Origin: Gaiellaceae bacterium | Lineage (GTDB): Bacteria; Actinomycetota; Thermoleophilia; Gaiellales; Gaiellaceae | Assembly (NCBI GenBank): GCA_026002995.1 | Contig: BPGK01000001.1 | Span: 1,054,001-1,118,000 of the forward strand | Direction: 5' to 3' | DNA: 64,000 nucleotides | Shown here: positions 58,196 through 64,000 of the stretch, in pieces | Layout of the letters: each line of letters starts with the position of its first letter | Position numbering within the stretch: the first letter of the stretch is position 1 | The notes under the pieces: generated by a model | The model's input: the letters and a program-made list of their open reading frames with translations, nothing else | Database searches by the model: none | Told to the model about the DNA's origin: nothing | Translations under genes and position numbers: made by a program

Positions 58196-59305
58196 GTGAG
58201 CGGACCGTGGCACGCCCGCGCCGCGTTCCTCGAGCAGGGCCGCGTGCTCCTCGCGCTTGCAGCGGCGGCCGGGCCTCCGGCGCTGAGCCGACTCGCCCTT
58301 GCCGCGGCGGGCTCCGCCCGGGTGGACGAGCGCACGCTCGGGGGCGCACCAGCGACCGTCTTCTGCCCGATCCGAGGTCGCGGCCGGTGGCCTGCCGCCC
58401 TCGTCGTCCCCGGGGTCACGCGCGCCGGCCGCCACCATCCGGCTCTCGTCCGTCTCGGCCGGGGGCTCGCTGCCGCTGGCTACCTCGTCTTCGTCGTCGA
58501 GCCGGAGGGTCTGACCAGAGGCGAGCTGACCCCGCTCGTCCTGGAGCGGGTGAAAGCGGCCGCGCTGGCCGCGGCCGAGCACCCTCGCGCGCGCGGCGGT
58601 GCCGTCGCCCTCGCTGGAGTCTCGGCCGGCGGCACCCTCGCGCTGCTCGCCGCTGCGCTCCCCGAGGTGCGCGAGAACGTCTCGGCGGTCGTCGCGCTCG
58701 CCCCCTGCTGCGACGTGGTGGAAGCGATCCGCCTCGTCTCCACCGGAACCTACCGGGCGGGCGAGGCGGTGACGAGGTACGAGCCGGGCGACTTCTTCAA
58801 GCTCGTCATCGCCCGATCCACGGTCGCCTGGTTGGAGGAGGGCCCGGATCGGGAGGCGCTCCGGGACCGGCTGCTCGCGCTGCCCGAGTACGGCCCCGAT
58901 CCGCTCGGGATCCTGCGCTCATGGCCGCGGGAGCGGCTGGCTCCGCCGGCGCGGGCCGTCGTCGAGCTGCTCGCGAACCGCGATCCCGTCTGCTTCGGCA
59001 CGCTCTACGCTGCGCTGCCGGCCTCGCTTCGGGAGGCGGCAGAGGCGCTCTCGCCGGTGTGCGCCGCCGACCGGATCGCCGCTCCCGTCGAGCTCGTCGC
59101 CGCACGCGCGGACAAGTACCTCCCGCTCGCGGACGCACGCGCCTTTGCCGCGCGCTGCCCGAGGGTGCGACTCACCGTTTTGGACACGCTCGCGCACGCG
59201 GTCCCGAGCCTGGACGCGGGCGCAGCTTCCGACCTCCTTCGCCTGGATCGCGCCCTGGTGCGGGCGCTCCTGGCCGTGCGTGCAGCGTCATACTCTGTGC
59301 GATGA
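58196..59305 (+). CDS. Alpha/beta hydrolase (dienelactone hydrolase-like)
   Basis: 369 residues. The nucleophile elbow is LAGVSAGGTLALLAA, the acid and His are probably in VAARADKYLPL and DTLAHAVPS. The N-terminal helix and long leader are unusual for the family, and the region GVTRAGRHHPALVRLGRGL precedes the first strand of the core. Probable esterase. It is the first of three genes coupled by ATGA/CTGA overlaps with a DUF370-like protein and a DNA glycosylase. Confidence 0.82.
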   Translation: MSGPWHARAAFLEQGRVLLALAAAAGPPALSRLALAAAGSARVDERTLGGAPATVFCPIRGRGRWPAALVVPGVTRAGRHHPALVRLGRGLAAAGYLVFVVEPEGLTRGELTPLVLERVKAAALAAAEHPRARGGAVALAGVSAGGTLALLAAALPEVRENVSAVVALAPCCDVVEAIRLVSTGTYRAGEAVTRYEPGDFFKLVIARSTVAWLEEGPDREALRDRLLALPEYGPDPLGILRSWPRERLAPPARAVVELLANRDPVCFGTLYAALPASLREAAEALSPVCAADRIAAPVELVAARADKYLPLADARAFAARCPRVRLTVLDTLAHAVPSLDAGAASDLLRLDRALVRALLAVRAASYSVR

Positions 59306-59652
59306 ACGCCCCCCGGATGGTCTTCCTCGGCTTCGGCAAGTACGCGCGCGCCGACAAGATCTACGCGCTCGAGCCGATCACGGGAGACGAGCGGGGAGGC
59401 GGTCGCCGCACGCGCGTCTGGGTCGAGGGGGTTCCGGAGCCGCTCGTCGCCTCGCGCACCGAGCGCACGATCCTCCACGATATGGGCCACGAGGCGGGCG
59501 ACTCGGCGCTCCTCGACGGCGCGCTCGACCTCGCCGAGCGACTCGCCGCGGCCGCCGAGGAGGGTCGCGTCGATCTCGGCGACCTCGGCCGACGCGCACG
59601 CCGCCTGCTGGCCGCGACCTCTCGGCCCGCAGAGGCCGAACGGCTCTTCTGA
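59302..59652 (+). CDS. DUF370/RemA-like protein with added helical domain
   Basis: 116 residues. The first 50 (MVFLGFGKYARADKIYALEP, then GRRTRVWVEG and LVASRTERTIL) match the RemA/DUF370 pattern GFGN.V...RI....P and GRRTR. In Bacillus RemA is a DNA-binding activator of matrix genes. A second, helical part (ALLDGALDLAERLAAAAEEG) of about 50 residues is absent in RemA. The start overlaps the hydrolase stop by four bases, and the TGA stop is shared by the next gene in CTGA. Confidence 0.7.
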   Translation: MNAPRMVFLGFGKYARADKIYALEPITGDERGGGRRTRVWVEGVPEPLVASRTERTILHDMGHEAGDSALLDGALDLAERLAAAAEEGRVDLGDLGRRARRLLAATSRPAEAERLF

Positions 59653-60227
59653 GCGCACTCGCCTCCTCGCCCGCAGCTTTCCTCGGGCGCGACGCCCGCG
59701 TCGTCGCGCGCGAGCTCGTCGGCGCAACGCTGCTGAAAGACGGCGTCGGAGGGGTGGTCGTGGAGACCGAGGCGTACGTCGAGGACGATCCGGCCAGCCA
59801 CTCGCACCGAGGCCGGACGAGGAGGAACGCGTCGATGTTCGGCCCACCCGGTCGTCTCTACGTCTACCGCTCGTACGGCGTCCACTGGTGCGCGAACGTC
59901 GTCTGCGACGCCGAGGGAGTCGGAGCGGCCGTCCTGCTCCGTGCGCTCGCGCCGACGCACGGGCTCGACGCGATGCGCTCGCGGCGCGGCGTGGAGGACG
60001 AGCTCCTGCTCTGCAGCGGCCCCGGCCGACTGGCCGAGGCGCTCGCTATCACCGGAGCGGACGACGGCGCCTCGCTCGAGGAGCCGCCCTTCACGCTTCG
60101 TCTTCCGGCGGCGCCGGCTCCGGTCGTCGTCGGGCCTCGCGTCGGCATCACGCGGGCCCGTGAGCTGCCCTGGCGCTTCAGCCTCCGGGGCTCGCCGTAC
60201 GTGAGCCGTCCCCGACCACGAGCCTGA
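59649..60227 (+). CDS. mpg: 3-methyladenine DNA glycosylase (MPG family)
   Basis: 192 residues. Family marks are VARELVGATLL, VETEAYVEDDPASHSHRGRT (active-site Glu within VETEAY), RNASMFGPPGRLYVYRSYG and VLLRALAPTHGLDAM. It flips out and removes alkylated adenine. No ATG, GTG or TTG precedes the domain in this frame; the only place is a CTG at 59649-59651 overlapping the upstream TGA (CTGA), which matches the coupled layout of other genes here. The end overlaps the convergent PBP gene by 50 bases. Confidence 0.9.
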   Translation: MSALASSPAAFLGRDARVVARELVGATLLKDGVGGVVVETEAYVEDDPASHSHRGRTRRNASMFGPPGRLYVYRSYGVHWCANVVCDAEGVGAAVLLRALAPTHGLDAMRSRRGVEDELLLCSGPGRLAEALAITGADDGASLEEPPFTLRLPAAPAPVVVGPRVGITRARELPWRFSLRGSPYVSRPRPRA

Positions 60228-62622
60228 CTCGCAGGCCGGGAGCCGCGGCGACGCCCGGCTCCGGTCGCTGGCGGAGGATCGTGGCCATCGGGCCGGGGGC
60301 CGTCACGACGCGCGCGTCGAGCTGCAAGCGCCGGACGGCCGCGCTCGTGTCGGCGAGGCTCGAGCCGACGAAGTTCGGCACGAGGCCGTACCGTGCTTTC
60401 GACACCCAGAGGAGCACGTCGTCGTGCGCCGAGAGGCCTCCGCGGCGCGGCTCCTGCTTCACGACGAGGCCCGGACGGCGGCCGGGCTTCGCGGGAACGT
60501 AGGCGACGGAGGCGCCGAGGGGCTGGCGCGCGAGGCGCTCGACGGCAGCTTCCTCGGTCAATCCGATCACGACCGGGACGGAGACCTCGTTCGGCTTGCA
60601 GTCGGCCTGCTCATCCGGCTGTTGACCGGGGAAGTACGCGAGCAGCCGTGCGCCCTTGCAGTAGCCGTTGTCGACCTTCCACGTCCCGTCCCGCCTCACG
60701 ACCCAGGTCGGGGAGGCGCCGAGGTAGGGAGGTGCGTCGAACGTGGCGCCTTCGTCCGGGACGCCTCGGACGAACTCGCGGAAGATCTCGGCCGGGAGCG
60801 TTCCGCCGGCAACCGGCTCGCCGCGGAACTCGGTCAGCATCGGGCGCAACCGCTCCGGGTAGCCGACCCAGACCGCGACCGCGAGCTCGGGGGTGTAGCC
60901 GACGAACCAGGCGTCTCCGTAGTTGTCGGTCGTCCCCGTCTTCCCGGCGATCGCCCGGCCCGGGATCGCCGCGCGTCGGCCGGTCCCCACCCGCACGACG
61001 TCCTCGAGGATGTCGGTCAGGAGCTCCGCCTGCCCGGGCTGGAGCACCTGACGCGGGATCGGCGCGTTCTCCTCGATTCGGCCCGTCCGGATGCGCTCGA
61101 TCCGCTTGATCACCGCCGGCTCGTTGCCGAGCAGCGAGCTGTCGACCCGGCGCCCGCCGTTCGCGATCGTGGCGTACGCGCGAGCCATCTCGAGTGGGTT
61201 TGCGGCGAGGGACCCGAGACCGATCGAGAAGTACGCGTCGAGTGGGCTCGTGATCCCAAGCGCGTGCGCCGTCGCGACGATCGCCTTCGGTCCGACGATG
61301 TCGGTGAGCTGTGCGTAGACCGTGTTGTCCGAAGACACCATCGCGCGCGCGAGGCTCACGGCGCCGAGGTACGTCTTGTCGTAGTTCGTGACCGTCCAGA
61401 CGCGATCGCCGGCATCGATCGAGACCTTCTTCGACTCGAGCTCGGTGGCGGGAGATATGCCCTGCCGCATGGCCGCGGCGAGCACGATGGGCTTGAACGC
61501 GGAGCCGGGCTGGCGCTGCGCCTGGGTGGCCAGGTTGAACTGGCTCTTGCGGAAGTTCCGCCCCCCGAACATCGCCTTCACCTCCCCGGTGCGGGGGTCG
61601 ATTGCGACGAGCGCGGCCGCCGGACCGTCCGGATCGGGGAGCACCTTCTCGATCGCGGCCCGCGCCTGCTCCTGGAGCGCGAGGTCGATCGTCGTCGTCA
61701 CGCGCAGGCCGCCGCCGAAGACGCGCGCGGCCCCGTAGCGCTCCACGAGCTGCTCTTGGACGTAGCTCACGAAGTAGGGCGCGGGCCCCCGGGTGCCGGG
61801 GAGACGAACAGCGTCCGGATTCGGCATCGGCGCGCTCGCGGCCTTGCGGAAGTCCTGCACCGTGATCTTCCCTTGCTCGAGCATCCGCCGCAGCACGTAG
61901 CGCCGTCGCTCCTTGGCCGCTCGAGGACGCGTCACCGGGTCGTACCGTGAGGGGTCGGCGGGGATTCCGGCGAGCAGCGCGGCCTCGTGGAGCTCGAGGT
62001 CCTTCGCGCTCTTTCGGAAGTAGGCGCGGGAGGCTTGCTGGATGCCGTAGGCGCCGTTCCCGAAGTAGATGGTGTTCAGGTACGCGGTGAGGATCCGGTC
62101 CTTGCTCCAGCGCTGCTCGAGCTGCCACGCGAGCGCCGCCTCGCGCACCTTGCGGGCGAGCGTGCGCTCGTCTCGGATGTAGGCGTTCTTCACGAACTGC
62201 TGCGTAATCGTCGATCCTCCCTCGACGATCGCCTGGTGGCGGATGTCGGCCCAGAGCGCACGTGCGATGCCGCGGAGGTCGATCCCGCGGTGCTCGAAGA
62301 AGCGCTGGTCCTCGATGGACACGATCGCCTGGCGCATGATCGGCGCGATGTCCTCGCTCGCGACGAGCACTCTGCTCTCGGAGCCGCGCAGGACTGCGAG
62401 CACGCTCCGGCCGTTCGCCGCGTACACGACGGTGTCGACCTCGGTGCTCTGGCGTGCCGGATCGAGGGAGGGGATCTCGCTCGCGATCGCGCGGACGACG
62501 CCGAAGGTGAACGAGACCGCCGCGAGCGCGACGAGGACGCCGCCGAGCGCCGCAAGGCGCAGCTTGCGAACTCGGCGCCGGCGCGGCGTCGGTGCCCTTC
62601 CTCTCCGAACCCGCAAGGCCAC
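60178..62622 (-). CDS. Class A penicillin-binding protein (PBP1 type) with PASTA domains
   Basis: 814 residues. A signal-anchor (AALGGVLVALAAVSFTFGVV) leads to a GT51 transglycosylase domain with Glu104 in SIEDQRFFEHRGIDLRG and GGSTITQQFVKNAYIRDE. The transpeptidase has Ser374 in PGSAFKPIVLAAAM, SxN in MVSSDNTVYAQ and KTG in IAGKTGTTDNYGD. Two PASTA modules close the protein (VPVVIGLTEEAAVERLA and VPNFVGSSLADTSAAVRRL). It builds and cross-links peptidoglycan. The GTG at 62622 is the most likely start. Confidence 0.95.
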   Translation of the reverse strand: MALRVRRGRAPTPRRRRVRKLRLAALGGVLVALAAVSFTFGVVRAIASEIPSLDPARQSTEVDTVVYAANGRSVLAVLRGSESRVLVASEDIAPIMRQAIVSIEDQRFFEHRGIDLRGIARALWADIRHQAIVEGGSTITQQFVKNAYIRDERTLARKVREAALAWQLEQRWSKDRILTAYLNTIYFGNGAYGIQQASRAYFRKSAKDLELHEAALLAGIPADPSRYDPVTRPRAAKERRRYVLRRMLEQGKITVQDFRKAASAPMPNPDAVRLPGTRGPAPYFVSYVQEQLVERYGAARVFGGGLRVTTTIDLALQEQARAAIEKVLPDPDGPAAALVAIDPRTGEVKAMFGGRNFRKSQFNLATQAQRQPGSAFKPIVLAAAMRQGISPATELESKKVSIDAGDRVWTVTNYDKTYLGAVSLARAMVSSDNTVYAQLTDIVGPKAIVATAHALGITSPLDAYFSIGLGSLAANPLEMARAYATIANGGRRVDSSLLGNEPAVIKRIERIRTGRIEENAPIPRQVLQPGQAELLTDILEDVVRVGTGRRAAIPGRAIAGKTGTTDNYGDAWFVGYTPELAVAVWVGYPERLRPMLTEFRGEPVAGGTLPAEIFREFVRGVPDEGATFDAPPYLGASPTWVVRRDGTWKVDNGYCKGARLLAYFPGQQPDEQADCKPNEVSVPVVIGLTEEAAVERLARQPLGASVAYVPAKPGRRPGLVVKQEPRRGGLSAHDDVLLWVSKARYGLVPNFVGSSLADTSAAVRRLQLDARVVTAPGPMATILRQRPEPGVAAAPGLRVRLVVGDGSRTASPGG

Positions 62623-62661
62623 GAGTGTAGCGCTGTCGGCTCGGGCGCCCCGGCGCGTGGA

Positions 62662-62667
62662 TACGCT
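62662..62667 (+). promoter_or_regulatory. -10 box for the FMN oxidase gene
   Basis: TACGCT seven bases before the GTG at 62675, which favours that start over one six codons upstream. Confidence 0.5.
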
Positions 62668-62674
62668 CTCGTCC

Positions 62675-63742
62675 GTGGACGAGCTCCTCACCCTCGACGA
62701 CGCCGAGCGCTTGGCCGAGGCCGCGCTTCCCCCCGATGCCTGGAGCTACGTCGCGGGCGGAGCAGGTGACGAGCGGACGCTCCGCTGGAACCGCGAGGCC
62801 TTCTCCCGCTGCCGCCTCCGCTACCGGGTGCTCGTCGACGTGTCGGAGGTCTCGACCGAGACGACCGTGCTCGGGACCCCAGTCTCGATGCCCGTCCTCG
62901 TCGCGCCGATGGCGTTCCAGCAGATCGCGCACGAGGAGGGCGAGGTGGCGACCGCCCGCGGCGCAGCCGCAGCCGGAGCGCTCTTCTGCCTCTCGACGGT
63001 CGCGACGGCGACGCCACGGGAGGTCGCGGAGGCGACGCCGGGCGCTCCCAAGTGGCTCCAGATCTACGTCTTCCGCGACCGAGGGGTGAGCGACGCGGTG
63101 ATCGAGCAGGCGCTCGAAGCGGGGTTCTCGGCGCTCGTGCTGACGGCGGACCTCCCCGTCTACGGGAGGCGCCACCGAGAGGCGAGGACGGGCTTCACCG
63201 CGCCGGAGGACGCGGCCCCGGCGCTCATCGCCGCTCGCAAACGCGGAGGTGCGCGCGCAGGGCACCACTCGCTCGATCTCCTCGAGTCGGGCCTCGAGTG
63301 GAGCTACGTCACGGAGCTTCGCGAGCGCTACGACGTGCCGGTCATCGTCAAGGGGCTCGTCACCGCCGAAGACGCGCTCCTCGCCTTGGAGCACGGTGCC
63401 GCTGGCATCGTCGTGTCGAACCACGGCGGGCGCCAGCTCGACGGCGCGATCGCGTCGCTCGAGGCGCTCCCCGAGGTGGTCGAGGCCGTCGACGGCAGGG
63501 CGGAGGTCTACCTCGACGGAGGGGTTCGCAGAGGGACGGATGTGGCGACGGCGCTCGCGCTCGGGGCGCGGGCCGTGCTCGTCGGCCGGCCGGCGCTGTA
63601 CGGGCTCGCGTTCGGGGGCGCGAAGGGCGTCGAGCAGGTGCTCGGCATCCTCCGCGACGAGCTCGAGAACGCGTTGGCGCTCCTTGGCTGTCGCTCGCCG
63701 GCGGATGTCACGCGCGCCCACGTGTCGACGGCGAAGCTGTGA
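62675..63742 (+). CDS. FMN-dependent alpha-hydroxy acid oxidase/dehydrogenase
   Basis: 355 residues, TIM-barrel flavoenzyme. Family marks are [39 protein letters not shown], the active-site [20 protein letters not shown] (catalytic His) and [20 protein letters not shown]. It oxidises L-lactate, glycolate or another 2-hydroxy acid; which one cannot be decided by eye. The stop overlaps tyrS (GTGA). Confidence 0.93.
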   Translation: MDELLTLDDAERLAEAALPPDAWSYVAGGAGDERTLRWNREAFSRCRLRYRVLVDVSEVSTETTVLGTPVSMPVLVAPMAFQQIAHEEGEVATARGAAAAGALFCLSTVATATPREVAEATPGAPKWLQIYVFRDRGVSDAVIEQALEAGFSALVLTADLPVYGRRHREARTGFTAPEDAAPALIAARKRGGARAGHHSLDLLESGLEWSYVTELRERYDVPVIVKGLVTAEDALLALEHGAAGIVVSNHGGRQLDGAIASLEALPEVVEAVDGRAEVYLDGGVRRGTDVATALALGARAVLVGRPALYGLAFGGAKGVEQVLGILRDELENALALLGCRSPADVTRAHVSTAKL

Positions 63743-64000
63743 GTCTCGCCGACCTCACGCGGAACGCCGTCCACGTCTTGCCCGAAGGCGGGCTCGAGGC
63801 GAAGCTCGCGCTCGGCAGGCCGCTCCGGGTCAAACTCGGGATCGACGTCACCTCACCGGACATCCACGTCGGCCGCGGGATCCCACTCCAGCGCATGCGC
63901 GCCTTCCAGGACGAGGGGCACATCGGCGTGCTCATCATCGGTGACTACACCACCCGGATCGGGGATCCGTCCGGACGCTCGAGCGAGCGACCGATCCTCT
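63739..64000 (+). CDS. tyrS: Tyrosyl-tRNA synthetase, N-terminal part (partial)
   Basis: 87 codons up to the window edge. [20 protein letters not shown] carries the HIGH-type signature (HVG) of class I synthetases in TyrRS form, followed by [19 protein letters not shown], a TyrRS hallmark. The GTG start overlaps the preceding stop by four bases. The KMSKS loop and RNA-binding domain lie beyond the window. Confidence 0.93.
   Translation, partial: MSLADLTRNAVHVLPEGGLEAKLALGRPLRVKLGIDVTSPDIHVGRGIPLQRMRAFQDEGHIGVLIIGDYTTRIGDPSGRSSERPIL

Overview
This 64 kb window is very GC-rich and densely coded, with frequent GTG starts, many 4-base ATGA/GTGA gene overlaps and TANNNT -10 boxes only 6-8 bases ahead of start codons. 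Together with the gene content (Rex, proton-pumping pyrophosphatase, GatCAB, FmdB-type zinc ribbon, a DUF2520-like protein beside panC, GTG-started TsaE/TsaB/RimI/TsaD operon, cyclase-ATPase-TPR regulator) this points to an actinobacterium, most likely a deep lineage such as Thermoleophilia. That placement is an inference from style and gene content, not a proof. The layout is that of a chromosome with housekeeping genes. No transposase, phage gene, rRNA or CRISPR array was seen; one tRNA (Cys) is present.

Region by region: 1-2.9 kb holds the end of uvrA, a small membrane protein, a DHFR/RibD-C protein and a VapBC toxin-antitoxin pair. 2.85-6.36 kb (minus) is a zinc-ribbon/class III cyclase/ATPase/TPR regulator broken by an apparent one-base frameshift. 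7.1-11.2 kb carries panB-panC-DUF2520 and a divergent GNAT/FmdB pair, bounded by short intergenic repeats. 11.3-16.9 kb is a tightly overlapped operon of family 4 UDG, tsaE, tsaB, rimI, tsaD (t6A tRNA modification) and a secreted subtilase. 17-24 kb has glutamate dehydrogenase, rex behind a clean palindrome, a glycosyltransferase, a GCS2-type carboxylate-amine ligase and hppA. 24.4-27.6 kb is a 1,068-residue secreted subtilase with a PA domain. 27.8-28.5 kb is a PIN/HTH toxin-antitoxin pair that looks decayed. 28.6-33 kb is trkA-trkH-trkH (potassium uptake), divergent from a secreted sugar dehydrogenase.

From 34 to 43 kb come HAD-like and VanZ genes, a cobalamin riboswitch driving btuF-btuC-btuD, a 51-residue zinc-ribbon gene, tRNA-Cys, a flavin oxidoreductase and an ArsR-controlled MMPL exporter. 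From 43 to 47.4 kb are folD, a cold-shock gene and gatCAB. From 47.9 to 51 kb is an uncharacterised cluster of membrane proteins around a His-rich cupredoxin-like lipoprotein. From 51 to 56.9 kb is an amino-acid operon (class V aminotransferase, serA, methyltransferase-like, YbaK, ilvE, DegT). The end holds a GPH symporter, an alpha/beta hydrolase, a DUF370/RemA-like protein, a DNA glycosylase, a PBP1-type peptidoglycan synthase, an FMN hydroxyacid oxidase and the start of tyrS.

The least ordinary signals are: (i) a family of about 95-base inverted repeats (six copies at five loci) plus smaller palindromic repeats, several of which supply the stop codon of the neighbouring gene; (ii) a toxin-antitoxin pair that lacks both its antitoxin start codon and the toxin's first catalytic aspartate; (iii) a consistent leaderless-promoter architecture; (iv) the cupredoxin-lipoprotein membrane cluster; and (v) small zinc-binding genes that standard length cut-offs miss.
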